DNA from: Brochothrix thermosphacta DSM 20171 = FSL F6-1036
GTDB taxonomy: Bacteria; Bacillota; Bacilli; Lactobacillales; Listeriaceae
Direction: 5' to 3'
NCBI RefSeq assembly: GCF_036884295.1
Contig: NZ_CP145608.1
Coordinates: 248,001 to 312,000 of the forward strand
Length of the DNA stretch: 64,000 nt
Shown: piece by piece, positions 40,564 to 47,767 of the stretch
How the letters are laid out: every line of letters starts with the position of its first letter
How positions within the stretch are numbered: the first letter of the stretch is position 1
Made by a program: the position numbers and the translations under genes
The notes under the pieces: model-generated
Seen by the model: the letters and a program-made list of their open reading frames with translations, nothing else
The model's database searches: none
Told to the model about the DNA's origin: nothing

Positions 40564-41253
40564 TTATAAAACAACTTTGCCAATAATACGTACGCGTTCA
40601 GGCGATAGCTCTCTGTCGTCGTATTTGCTGTTTAACGATTTAAGTATAACAATATTGTCATCGTAGTTGAAATAAACTTTTTTACAAGTGACACCATTAC
40701 CATCAATATCTACGATAGCGACCTCGCCATTTTCAACTTCGCATTGTTGTTTGTAAAAAACAATTGACCCATCATGTAACAAAGGTTCCATTGAATCACC
40801 TTGAATAACTAGTGCGCAATCAGCATTGCGAGGGACATTAGTATCTATCGTTTCATCATATACAGCATCGCCATAACTTACTTCTGTCGGGTTTGCTGCT
40901 GTCTTACCTAACACGTAAACTTTTTTATTCTTATCTATAGAAGTGACATTGCTATTTTGTTCTTCTAATTGACGTGAAGCGTAGTTGTAAACTTTCGTTT
41001 GACGTTGTTCGTTTAGTTGGCTGTAGATAGACGTAATGTCTTCATCTTCAAACCCAAGAATGTACTCAGATGTACTATCCAAAACACGAGCGAAGTCTTC
41101 AACTTTGTTTAAAGGGAACTCTCTTGTTTTATTGAAATAACGAGATAATGCAGATTTAGCCATGCCAACCCTTCGTGCTAATTCACTTAAAGAAAGCTCT
41201 TTTTTATTTTTTAAATCAGTTAATATAGTAATTATTTCATCGTTTGAACGCAT
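40564..41253 (-). CDS. CI-type repressor with S24 peptidase domain
   Basis: This 229-residue regulator has an N-terminal XRE helix-turn-helix (LSLSELARRVGMAKSALSRYFNK) and a C-terminal LexA-like domain with Ser154 in GDSMEP and Lys191/192 in VTCKKVY. A cleavage site would lie near Ala119-Ala120-Asn121, where Ala-Gly is more usual. It should hold lysogeny by binding the inverted GCACCGTTCCC sites at 41289-41409 and be cleaved on RecA activation. Confidence 0.92.
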   Translation of the reverse strand: MRSNDEIITILTDLKNKKELSLSELARRVGMAKSALSRYFNKTREFPLNKVEDFARVLDSTSEYILGFEDEDITSIYSQLNEQRQTKVYNYASRQLEEQNSNVTSIDKNKKVYVLGKTAANPTEVSYGDAVYDETIDTNVPRNADCALVIQGDSMEPLLHDGSIVFYKQQCEVENGEVAIVDIDGNGVTCKKVYFNYDDNIVILKSLNSKYDDRELSPERVRIIGKVVL

Positions 41254-41282
41254 GTTGTAACCTCCATTTGAATTATATCTAC

Positions 41283-41409
41283 ATTATAGCACCGTTCCCA
41301 AACGGATACAATAGTTATCTTTTTGAATTCTTTTTGAATGTTATTCCGTTTTTATTGTTGACATACGGGAACGGTGCGTGTTATATTTTAAATGTTCCCA
41401 AAAGAGAAC
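41283..41409. promoter_or_regulatory. Divergent CI/Cro promoter-operator region
   Basis: The minus promoter is TTGTAT (41311-41306), 17 bases, TATAAT (41288-41283), with GCACCGTTCCC (41289-41299) in its spacer. The plus promoter is TTGACA (41358-41363), 17 bases, TTATAT (41381-41386), with GGGAACGGTGC (41367-41377) in its spacer. The two 11-base operator sequences are exact reverse complements. A third related palindrome GTTCCCAAAAGAGAAC lies at 41394-41409, near the plus transcription start. Confidence 0.85.
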
Positions 41410-41429
41410 GAGAGAAGGAGGTGTAACTT

Positions 41430-41675
41430 ATGACAATTGATTTAAAAAGAATTAAAGCAGAACGTATCGCAAAAGGTTTCACTCAAGATGAGATGGCGGA
41501 ACAATTAGGTTGGAAAACAAGAACACCATACGCTAAAAGAGAAAACGGTTTGGTGGGGATAGGCGCGGATGAGTTAGGACGTATTGCACACGTATTAGGT
41601 TATTCAACAAACGAGTTAGGTATTTTTTTTACCAAGAACGTTCCCGATGAAGAACGAAAATTACAAAAAGTATAG
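41430..41675 (+). CDS. Cro-like XRE regulator
   Basis: This 81-residue helix-turn-helix protein (ERIAKGFTQDEMAEQLGWKTRTPYAKRENGLVGIGADELGRIAHVLG) is the first gene of the rightward early transcript. AGGAGG precedes the ATG. It should oppose CI at the shared operators. Confidence 0.85.
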   Translation: MTIDLKRIKAERIAKGFTQDEMAEQLGWKTRTPYAKRENGLVGIGADELGRIAHVLGYSTNELGIFFTKNVPDEERKLQKV

Positions 41676-41686
41676 GAGGAAAACAA

Positions 41687-41815
41687 ATGCAAATTCAAAA
41701 TAAAAAGCCCCGAACTAAAAAAGTTCAGAGCTATAAAAAGATTGACGCTAATAAATTAAGTTGTGGGAAACTTAATTTTCACCTTTTAAAACACCTATCT
41801 CAACCAAAAGATTGA
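41687..41815 (+). CDS. Small 42-residue ORF after cro
   Basis: ATG 41687 follows TAGGAGG with good spacing and opens a 42-residue basic peptide (KKPRTKKVQSYKK). The 3' third overlaps the antisense gene at 41772-42020. It is possibly real because of its ribosome site, but no homology is recognised. Confidence 0.35.
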   Translation: MQIQNKKPRTKKVQSYKKIDANKLSCGKLNFHLLKHLSQPKD

Positions 41816-42020
41816 TTGTAGCGACAAGAGTATTTTTGGTAATGCTTTTCGCTAATAATTCTGATGAAGAATTAAGTAACATTAATTGTTTTTCGTTCAA
41901 CGGAACATCGGCTTGTTCAAATAAAGAAGGAAGAACAGTTGTTAAGGTAGCTAAACCGCCTGTGTCATAAACTTCATTAGTTTTAGCAGAAATGATTTTT
42001 TCAAGTTCAGTAGCGTTCAT
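41772..42020 (-). CDS. Antisense small prophage protein
   Basis: This 82-residue acidic, helical protein (NATELEKIISAKTNEVYDTGGLATL) reads against the early operon. It starts at ATG 42020 with AAAGGAGGTGAT upstream and a TATAAT at about 42050, so it has its own promoter. The leader is nearly the same as that of the antisense gene at 42978-43166. It is not recognised. Confidence 0.6.
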   Translation of the reverse strand: MNATELEKIISAKTNEVYDTGGLATLTTVLPSLFEQADVPLNEKQLMLLNSSSELLAKSITKNTLVATINLLVEIGVLKGEN

Positions 42021-42084
42021 ATCAATATCACCTCCTTTCACATTAATTATAGACGAAAGGAAATACATTATAAAGGAGAAAAAA

Positions 42085-42819
42085 ATGCAAACAATCGAAC
42101 GAACAATCACAAGTAATGAAGTATCTGAAATGGTAGGGAAGGAACACAGCAAGTTAATCAGAGATATTCGCACTTACGTTGGTTATTTAGCCGAAGCCAA
42201 AATTGGCTCGGGCGATTTCTTTATCGAATCATCTTATTCAGATTCAAACAAGCAAGAACGTCCGAATTATTTACTAACCAAACAAGGTTGTGAAATGGTA
42301 TCAAACAAATTAACAGGAGCTAAAGGTGTTCAATTTACAGCTAGATACGTATCGCGCTTTAACCAAATGGAAAATCATATCAAGCAACAATCAGACACAT
42401 CAAACCTTAGTCCCGAACTTCAAATGTTCAACGGTATCTTTCAATCGCTCGTTAAACAAGAGCAAGCAACAAAGCAACTCGAAAGTAAAGTGGATAACAT
42501 CAGCGACATTGTAGGTGTTAATTATACAAACTGGCGTGAAGAATGTAACAAACTTATCAATAAAGTAGTTAATGTAAGAGGCGGTTTTGATGAACACAAG
42601 AACGTTCGTAGTGAAATTCACAAAGAAGTGGATAAGCGAGCAGGGGTTTCATTAAGTATACGACTAACTAATAAGCGCCGCCGAATGGCAGACAATGGTG
42701 TGAGTGTTTCTCAACGTAACAAGCTTAGCAAGACGGATGTTATTGCAGAAGATAAAAAGCTAATTGAGATTTATACAGTTGTTGTTAAAGAGTTGGCAAT
42801 AAAATACAAAGTGTTTTAG
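42085..42819 (+). CDS. Phage antirepressor, Rha-like N terminus with ORF6C-like C terminus
   Basis: This 244-residue protein has a Rha-type N-terminal domain (ITSNEVSEMVGKEHSKLIRDIRTYVGYL, NYLLTKQGCEMVSNKLTGAKG) and a C-terminal region (WREECNKLINKV...IHKEVDKRAGVSLSIRLTNKRRRM) like ORF6C. Such proteins counter the repressor or modulate lytic genes. The start is ATG 42085 after AAAGGAG; an upstream in-frame start lacks a ribosome site. Confidence 0.8.
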   Translation: MQTIERTITSNEVSEMVGKEHSKLIRDIRTYVGYLAEAKIGSGDFFIESSYSDSNKQERPNYLLTKQGCEMVSNKLTGAKGVQFTARYVSRFNQMENHIKQQSDTSNLSPELQMFNGIFQSLVKQEQATKQLESKVDNISDIVGVNYTNWREECNKLINKVVNVRGGFDEHKNVRSEIHKEVDKRAGVSLSIRLTNKRRRMADNGVSVSQRNKLSKTDVIAEDKKLIEIYTVVVKELAIKYKVF

Positions 42820-42832
42820 GAGGGACTTAGAA

Positions 42833-42988
42833 ATGACACGAAATGAAGAAATGAAAGTGAAATTATCTGTCGAAGGTATTGACGCAATGCAAATTAAAGT
42901 GGGGAAGTTAGCAGAAATATTAAAAGAAGCCAAAACGTTGGCAGACGAATTGGCTTCTATGGAGATTGAAATAAAAACTAAAGATTAA
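42833..42988 (+). CDS. Small early phage protein (51 residues)
   Basis: ATG 42833 follows AGGAGGG. The 51-residue product is a charged amphipathic sequence, likely coiled coil (IKVGKLAEILKEAKTLADELASMEIEI). Its end overlaps the antisense zinc-ribbon gene by 11 bases. The function is unknown. Confidence 0.6.
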   Translation: MTRNEEMKVKLSVEGIDAMQIKVGKLAEILKEAKTLADELASMEIEIKTKD

Positions 42989-43166
42989 GTTTGATTTTTT
43001 TACCACAAGAACACGTTGTGCCGTTCAAAGGGACTTTGATTTTTTTCTGACAGTTAGGACAATCGATTTCTATACCGTTGTTATTGTCGATTACCTTTTT
43101 AGCGAGCTCTTTAGGATCATTAAGTTGTTTCATTAGTTTATCAAGTCCTGTAATTTTAACACCCAT
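42978..43166 (-). CDS. Antisense small zinc-ribbon protein
   Basis: This 62-residue protein ends in a zinc-binding module, CPNCQKK...CSCGKK. It starts at 43166 with AAAGGTGGTGAT upstream and TATAAT about 30 bases before, in a leader that nearly repeats that of the 41772-42020 gene. Independent antisense expression is likely; the function is unknown. Confidence 0.6.
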   Translation of the reverse strand: MGVKITGLDKLMKQLNDPKELAKKVIDNNNGIEIDCPNCQKKIKVPLNGTTCSCGKKIKLNL

Positions 43167-43228
43167 ATCAATCACCACCTTTCACTTAAATTATATCACG
43201 ATAAAAAACATTACTGGAGGAACATAAT

Positions 43229-43405
43229 ATGCAAGAATTCGAAAATGTAAAACAAGCGTTGCGAGCTGCATTTGATTTAGTAGATGCAAAAGGAATTACA
43301 ACAGACGGAGCAGTTGCTACTACAGAACAAGTACAAGAACTTATTAAAGAGAACTTGGTTAACCTTGCTGACTTGCTAGGTATGGAAGAGTTGTATCTTG
43401 ATTAA
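43229..43405 (+). CDS. Small early phage protein (58 residues)
   Basis: ATG 43229 follows TGGAGG. The acidic, mostly helical product (FENVKQALRAAFDLVDAKGITTDGAV) is not recognised. It lies in the early operon before the DNA-binding protein gene. Confidence 0.6.
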   Translation: MQEFENVKQALRAAFDLVDAKGITTDGAVATTEQVQELIKENLVNLADLLGMEELYLD

Positions 43406-43425
43406 AAGATAGGAGGGAATTAAAA

Positions 43426-43722
43426 GTGGAAGTACAAATTGAAGAACGATTAAAAATTATTGAGAATTTGTTAAAAAGACAAAATCTTAACGAGATGACA
43501 AATTGGACAGTTAAAGAGTTAGTTGAATCTACCGGGCGTTCATCACGATACATCAAAGAACGTTTGCTTCATAACTCAAAATTCATGCCTAAACTTGAGT
43601 CGGAAGGAGTTGTGATATATCCGGAGGGTGTCGGTGGAGCAATAAACATCAACACAAAGAAAATGTTGCACTTCATCGAAGTCAATCACTCTAAAATTTT
43701 CGGGAGAGAGGTGTACAAGTGA
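43426..43722 (+). CDS. DUF771-like/excisionase-type DNA-binding protein
   Basis: This 98-residue protein starts at GTG 43426, 8 bases after AGGAGGG. An N-terminal coiled coil leads into a winged-helix-like part (NWTVKELVESTGRSSRYIKERLLHNSKFMPKLE). This resembles DUF771 proteins found near phage switch regions. Excisionase or regulator roles are both possible. Confidence 0.6.
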   Translation: MEVQIEERLKIIENLLKRQNLNEMTNWTVKELVESTGRSSRYIKERLLHNSKFMPKLESEGVVIYPEGVGGAININTKKMLHFIEVNHSKIFGREVYK

Positions 43723-43910
43723 TGCCAATCACATTTTGGATTTTAGTATCACTATGGTCAGCAGTAGTTTTTGGAGGCACGCTGTACTACATGTTTTTGC
43801 AAGATTACTTAGCAGAACGTAAGCGATACAAAGCACAAGATTACCGTTTTAACAACTTGATGCGAGAAATCAATTCAATACGTTTTGATGCGAAAGGAGA
43901 AGCGAAATGA
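43722..43910 (+). CDS. Small phage membrane protein
   Basis: This 62-residue protein has one N-terminal membrane segment (ITFWILVSLWSAVVFGGTLYYMF) and a charged cytoplasmic tail. It overlaps the gene before and the 24-residue gene after (ATGA). GTG 43719 is an alternative start. Confidence 0.55.
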   Translation: MPITFWILVSLWSAVVFGGTLYYMFLQDYLAERKRYKAQDYRFNNLMREINSIRFDAKGEAK

Positions 43911-43981
43911 CTTACATCCTTTTAGCAATATTAGTAGCCAACATCACCAACACATATCTCATTTTAAAATATATCAAATAG
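43907..43981 (+). CDS. 24-residue membrane peptide
   Basis: ATG 43907 overlaps the previous stop and has AAAGGAG upstream. The product is almost all one membrane helix (ILLAILVANITNTYLILKY). It is too short for routine gene calling but has good translation signals. Confidence 0.45.
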   Translation: MTYILLAILVANITNTYLILKYIK

Positions 43982-43992
43982 GAGGAATCGAA

Positions 43993-44169
43993 ATGAAAAT
44001 CACTTTCGAAGGTACGCCAGAAGAAATAAAAGAAATGCTCCAAGCTATTGGTAGTAGCAAGGAGCAAAAAGAAATCAGTTTTAACATCAATGATAGCGTA
44101 AGAAAAAAATACTCACAATCAGAAAGTGCTGAAGAACCTACAAGAAACGGTGTAATCGGTCATTCCTAA
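43993..44169 (+). CDS. Small early phage protein (58 residues)
   Basis: ATG 43993 follows AGGAGG. The start MKITFEGTPEEIKEMLQAIG is a pattern seen in several small phage proteins. The tail is polar and probably disordered. The role is unknown. Confidence 0.6.
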   Translation: MKITFEGTPEEIKEMLQAIGSSKEQKEISFNINDSVRKKYSQSESAEEPTRNGVIGHS

Positions 44170-44445
44170 TTAATTAAAAATATCGTTTCTTAGAAAATCC
44201 CAATTTTCTTGGGAAGCCCAACCATAATAATTTTTTTCAAGTGCGCAAATGAAAATAAAATCATCGTTATCCAAAACTGGCTTCAATTTAAGGTACATTT
44301 GTTCACTAGTTAAATTAGTTTTAACTAACCAAACAGATTTTTGAAATCTTATTGATGAGCCGAAACTTTGAATAGTTTCATAAACTTTTTCGTAATTAGC
44401 GCCAGGTGTCCCTAAATCATAAGTTACAACAAAAGGTTTGTACAT
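44170..44445 (-). CDS. Antisense SinR-like/Cas2-fold protein
   Basis: This 91-residue protein reads FVVTYDLGTPGANYEKVYETIQSFGSS...RFQKSVWLVKTNLTSEQMYLKL...DDFIFICAL. The beta-strand YDL start, GS...W strand pattern and overall size match the ferredoxin-like Cas2/VapD fold and proteins annotated as SinR family. It starts at 44445 behind AAGGAGGTG and has a TATAAT near 44500 on the minus strand. No Cas1 or CRISPR array is present. RNase activity is possible but not shown. Confidence 0.55.
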   Translation of the reverse strand: MYKPFVVTYDLGTPGANYEKVYETIQSFGSSIRFQKSVWLVKTNLTSEQMYLKLKPVLDNDDFIFICALEKNYYGWASQENWDFLRNDIFN

Positions 44446-44529
44446 GATTACACCTCCTTATCAATTATTTCAGCTACAAATGCTGATAAGCAAATTATAG
44501 CAAACAACCATCATAGGAGGGAGAAAATA

Positions 44530-44676
44530 ATGAACATTGAAGAATCGAACAAAAAAATCAAAGTATTCAAAACAAGGAAGGTAGAGTGCCGATGTGGCAA
44601 GGAATATCACAGAGAAGTAGCTAATTATTGCTCAAACTGTGGAGCTAAGCTGTCTACAAGAAAGGAAGATGAGTGA
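44530..44676 (+). CDS. Small zinc-ribbon phage protein
   Basis: ATG 44530 follows GGAGGG. The 48-residue product has two cysteine pairs, CRCGKEYH and CSNCGAK, a zinc ribbon. It is likely a small nucleic-acid- or protein-binding adaptor. Confidence 0.6.
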   Translation: MNIEESNKKIKVFKTRKVECRCGKEYHREVANYCSNCGAKLSTRKEDE

Positions 44677-44677
44677 A

Positions 44678-44923
44678 ATGAGGTTCACATTAACAAGCAT
44701 TGGAGAGGTGCAAAATAACTTCTCTAAAATACTAGGCGAACGACTGTTGAAAATAACTAAAGTTAGTGAAGATACAGGCATCGCAAGAAGTACATTAACT
44801 CGTATTTACTACAAAAAAAATAAAGCGATTAGCTTTGATGTACTTGTTCTACTTTGTGATTACCTGGACATTGAATTGTCGGAATTAATTAGCTACAAAC
44901 CGCTAAGAAAGGAAGAACGATGA
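44678..44923 (+). CDS. XRE-type regulator
   Basis: This 81-residue helix-turn-helix protein (SKILGERLLKITKVSEDTGIARSTLTRIYYKKNKAISFDVLVLLCDYL) is of the small YozG-like Cro/C1 class. It starts at ATG 44678 after AAGGAAG. It probably adds a second layer of control inside the early operon. Confidence 0.75.
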   Translation: MRFTLTSIGEVQNNFSKILGERLLKITKVSEDTGIARSTLTRIYYKKNKAISFDVLVLLCDYLDIELSELISYKPLRKEER

Positions 44924-45021
44924 CCATTTTAAGTTTTGCATTATCAGTCATAGCATTAGCGTTATCAACATCAACATTAACACTAGCTGTTTATCTTTAT
45001 CTAGCTAAAAAAGGAAAGTAG
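44920..45021 (+). CDS. 33-residue membrane peptide
   Basis: ATG 44920 overlaps the preceding stop (ATGA) and follows AAGGAAG. The product is one membrane helix rich in Leu, Ala, Ser and Thr with a lysine tail. The function is unknown. Confidence 0.45.
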   Translation: MTILSFALSVIALALSTSTLTLAVYLYLAKKGK

Positions 45022-45029
45022 GTGGAAGA

Positions 45030-45188
45030 ATGCACGTTCCAGACAATTACGATCAATACGAAGCGTACGAAAGGAGATTGAGTGAGGCTGAAAGAGCCGA
45101 AGAAGAGGAGTTGTTAGCGATGGAGTACGGAGAAATTAAGTGTAATCAGTTTAGAGATGAAGAGTTTATTCATTCAAAAGAACAATAA
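45030..45188 (+). CDS. Small acidic phage protein (52 residues)
   Basis: ATG 45030 follows GGTGGAAG. The product is highly charged (RRLSEAERAEEEELLAMEYGE) and helical. It is not recognised. Confidence 0.5.
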   Translation: MHVPDNYDQYEAYERRLSEAERAEEEELLAMEYGEIKCNQFRDEEFIHSKEQ

Positions 45189-45211
45189 AAAAACACCCTT
45201 GGCAGAGGGTG
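45187..45211 (-). terminator. Minus-strand terminator-like hairpin
   Basis: On the minus strand CACCCT pairs with AGGGTG and seven T residues follow. No minus-strand gene lies just to its right, so it may protect the early region from antisense transcription. Confidence 0.4.
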
Positions 45212-45262
45212 CATCAACAAATATTAATACCAAAAATATAACACACATCGGAGGAAATGGAA

Positions 45263-45526
45263 ATGAAAAAAAGACAACGCAATAAAGTAAAAGAGAATTT
45301 TCTGAGCGAAGAAGAGTTGATGGTTGTTCAATTATTCAGAACTTGCGACAAAGTTTGGTTTACTAAGCATGGTTTCGAGAGTCGTGGAGAAGCCTTGTCT
45401 TATGGTTCGATACTCGGTGAAATAAAAGTTGTAGAACTTACAGATAGCGATGTTTACTCTTCTAAAAAAGGGAAGGTTGAAGTTAGTGCTTTCCGCTGCA
45501 ATAAAGAGGTGGCTAACAATGACTGA
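45263..45526 (+). CDS. Hypothetical phage protein (87 residues)
   Basis: ATG 45263 follows CGGAGG with 7-base spacing. It has a basic N terminus (KKRQRNKVKENFLSEEELMVVQLFRTC) and no motif that I recognise. It overlaps the next gene by 8 bases. Confidence 0.6.
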   Translation: MKKRQRNKVKENFLSEEELMVVQLFRTCDKVWFTKHGFESRGEALSYGSILGEIKVVELTDSDVYSSKKGKVEVSAFRCNKEVANND

Positions 45527-46097
45527 AAACAAACTCCCTAAATTTGAAGCACCAGAAGCAAATGTTTTCGATGAAATAACAACAGAAATGCAAGTATCAG
45601 AAGCGATTGGTTACATTGATTGGACATCGTACCAAAAACAAAAAAATCAAGAAATGTATGAGGAAGCTGTAAAACCGTTCGTTGAACGAATAGAACATGC
45701 AGATGCTTGGTTGAAAGAACAAAACGACAAGTTAGAAACGTCTGTATCTAACCTCACAGTCAATTTAAAGGTATATCTTATGCGAGATAACCAAAAGCGT
45801 GTAGAAAGCGGCAAGAAAGCACGTAAGACTGTGAAAACACCATTCGGTAACTTTAGCTTAAAGAAACAACAGCCACAATTTGTAAAAGAAGAAAAGCTCT
45901 TGATGGAGTACGCAAAAGCAGCTGGCAAAGTTAACGAGAAAACAACGGTATCTATTGATTGGGCAGCTATCAAAAAAGAAAGTCAAATTATCGATGGGAA
46001 AATCATTGATCCAAACGGCGAAGTTGTACCAGGAGTGAAAGTAGTCGAACAGGACGATAAAGCAACGGTAACACTAAACAAGGGAGTTGATGAGTGA
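45519..46097 (+). CDS. Gam/Gp157-like host-nuclease inhibitor
   Basis: This 192-residue protein has a long coiled coil (AVKPFVERIEHADAWLKEQNDKLETSVSNL) followed by KTPFGNFSLKKQQPQFVKEEKLLMEYA and TTVSIDWAAIKKE. This is the layout of Mu Gam-like or Siphovirus Gp157-like proteins, which bind DNA ends or shield phage DNA. It lies just before the ERF recombinase, consistent with a recombination module. Confidence 0.7.
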   Translation: MTENKLPKFEAPEANVFDEITTEMQVSEAIGYIDWTSYQKQKNQEMYEEAVKPFVERIEHADAWLKEQNDKLETSVSNLTVNLKVYLMRDNQKRVESGKKARKTVKTPFGNFSLKKQQPQFVKEEKLLMEYAKAAGKVNEKTTVSIDWAAIKKESQIIDGKIIDPNGEVVPGVKVVEQDDKATVTLNKGVDE

Positions 46098-46342
46098 TGA
46101 ACAAGAAAGAGTTGCAGGATAAATTTGAATTGATGGAAGAAATGGGTGCCGATAACTTTCATTTCAGCCTTGAAGAAGTTTTAGGGAAAACTGATTATAC
46201 AGTGGTTCAATCTTTTTACATCGGCGTAAAACCCGCTCACGAAGTATTACCAGAACTTGAATCATTTTTAGAAGAACAGGGTTATAAAGATGTGATTGAA
46301 AAGCTAGAAGAAATCCAACTAGAAGCGAGTGGTGATGAGTAA
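46097..46342 (+). CDS. Hypothetical phage protein in the recombination block
   Basis: This 81-residue acidic protein starts at ATG 46097, overlapping the previous stop, and ends overlapping the ERF start by one base. It is not recognised; tight coupling suggests that it works with Gam-like and ERF proteins. Confidence 0.6.
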   Translation: MNKKELQDKFELMEEMGADNFHFSLEEVLGKTDYTVVQSFYIGVKPAHEVLPELESFLEEQGYKDVIEKLEEIQLEASGDE

Positions 46343-46965
46343 TGAAAACTAGCGAAAGTATAGTTAAATTGTCGGTAGGTTTAACGAAATTAAGAGCGGA
46401 AATTGTGCAACCTAAAAAAACGGCAAATAATCCATTTTTCAAAAACAGTTATGTGCCTTTGAACATGGTAATGGCTGCAATAGACAACGCATCTAAAGGG
46501 ACAGGGGTTTCTTATATAAACATGCCAGTTAGCGGTGAAAAGACTATCGGGACAGTTTTGCGTATAAATCATGAATCGGGCGAATTTATGGAGTTTGACC
46601 CTTTCATGATGCCGCTTGAAAAAAACACAGCTCAAGCAGCGGGTAGTGCATTAACTTATGCCAAGCGTTACGTTTTATCAGCAGCTTTTGGTATAGATAG
46701 CGAAGTTGATGATGATGGTAATGCGGCAAGTGGAAACAACGGAAATAACAACTCAAATCAACAAAAGCAACAAAGTAAACCTAAAGAAATCACTAAAGTA
46801 CAGATTGATAACATCAAAACTAAAGCTAATCAACTTGCAGAAAAAAATGGCGGAGATTTAGGGGCAGTATATCAAGCGTTGAAAATAGCAGACGTTAACA
46901 CGTTATCCAAATCATACGCAGATGAATGTATAGCTACTTTAGATCAATGGCTAGGAGGCGTGTAA
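46342..46965 (+). CDS. erf: ERF-family single-strand annealing protein
   Basis: This 207-residue recombinase anneals single strands during phage recombination and genome circularization. The ERF core is clear: NPFFKNSYVPLNMVMAAI, then QAAGSALTYAKRYVLSAAFGIDSEVDDDGN. A Gln/Asn-rich linker and a short helical tail follow. Confidence 0.88.
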   Translation: MKTSESIVKLSVGLTKLRAEIVQPKKTANNPFFKNSYVPLNMVMAAIDNASKGTGVSYINMPVSGEKTIGTVLRINHESGEFMEFDPFMMPLEKNTAQAAGSALTYAKRYVLSAAFGIDSEVDDDGNAASGNNGNNNSNQQKQQSKPKEITKVQIDNIKTKANQLAEKNGGDLGAVYQALKIADVNTLSKSYADECIATLDQWLGGV

Positions 46966-46966
46966 A

Positions 46967-47767
46967 TTGGCACAACGAAGAATGTTTAGCAAAGATATTA
47001 CAACAAGCGACATTTTTGTAGACATGCCGATGTCTAGTCAACTTTTATATTTCCATTTGGGAATGGAGGCTGACGATGAGGGGTTCATCGGAAACGCAAA
47101 AATGTTAAGTAGGGCTTACGGATCAAATAATGATGATTTAACACTGTTAAAAGCTAAGGGTTTTATCATCATGTTTGATAGTGGAGTTAGCGTTGTTAAA
47201 GATTGGAACTTAAACAACAGAATACGAAAAGACAGAATAAAAGAGACGATTTATCGCTCTGAAAAAAGTCTGTTAACCGTTGATTCTCTAGGCGTTTACC
47301 AAGTTGGCAACCAAATGACAACCAGTTGTCAACCAATTGACAACCAAATGTCCGCACAGTATAGGTTAGGTAAGGTTAGGTTAGTAGAGGTTAGTAAAGA
47401 TATTGTTCCGCAAAGCGAAACTGTTTCTCCTTATAAAATAATAATTGATTATCTAAACGATAAAACAGATAAAAAATTTAGAGCTAGTGCCGATAAAACA
47501 AAAAGATTTATAGATGCTAGATTGAAAGATGGTTTCACCGTAGATGACTTTAAAAAAGTTATTGATAACAAATGCTTTGAGTGGATGATTCCAGGTAAAC
47601 AAATTAACGGAACGCCAGCAAGCAACTATTTAAGACCTGAAACCTTGTTCGGGACTAAGTTTGAATCTTATCTAAATCAAGGAGGTGGAGAAAGTGCAAT
47701 CTATTCAGAAGATGTCAACAAATTCAGCAATGCGCCAGTTACAGACGATGACACACTCCCTTTCTGA
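46967..47767 (+). CDS. Phage replisome organizer (replication initiator)
   Basis: This 266-residue protein begins at TTG 46967, 7 bases after GGAGG. MAQRRMFSKDI is the usual N terminus of this family. A winged-helix DNA-binding part (MPMSSQLLYFHLGMEADDEGFI) is followed by a C-terminal conserved region (IIDYLNDKTDKKFRASADKTKRFIDARLKDGFT). It should open the phage origin and recruit the downstream loader. The gene itself contains direct repeats at 47306-47394 that look like the origin. Confidence 0.85.
   Translation: MAQRRMFSKDITTSDIFVDMPMSSQLLYFHLGMEADDEGFIGNAKMLSRAYGSNNDDLTLLKAKGFIIMFDSGVSVVKDWNLNNRIRKDRIKETIYRSEKSLLTVDSLGVYQVGNQMTTSCQPIDNQMSAQYRLGKVRLVEVSKDIVPQSETVSPYKIIIDYLNDKTDKKFRASADKTKRFIDARLKDGFTVDDFKKVIDNKCFEWMIPGKQINGTPASNYLRPETLFGTKFESYLNQGGGESAIYSEDVNKFSNAPVTDDDTLPF
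47306..47394. repeat. Iteron cluster, candidate phage replication origin
   Basis: Four contiguous 11-base units (GGCAACCAAAT, GACAACCAGTT, GTCAACCAATT, GACAACCAAAT) cover 47306-47349. Then GGTTAG occurs at 47364, 47374, 47379 and 47389. Because 11 is not a multiple of 3, the repeats fall in different codon phases, so protein selection does not explain them. Origins inside the initiator gene are known in lactococcal and similar phages. Confidence 0.65.

Noticed and set aside
44170-44445. Evidence of a CRISPR-Cas system from the Cas2-like gene
   Set aside because: No Cas1, effector gene or repeat array occurs in the window, so it is treated as a stand-alone protein.
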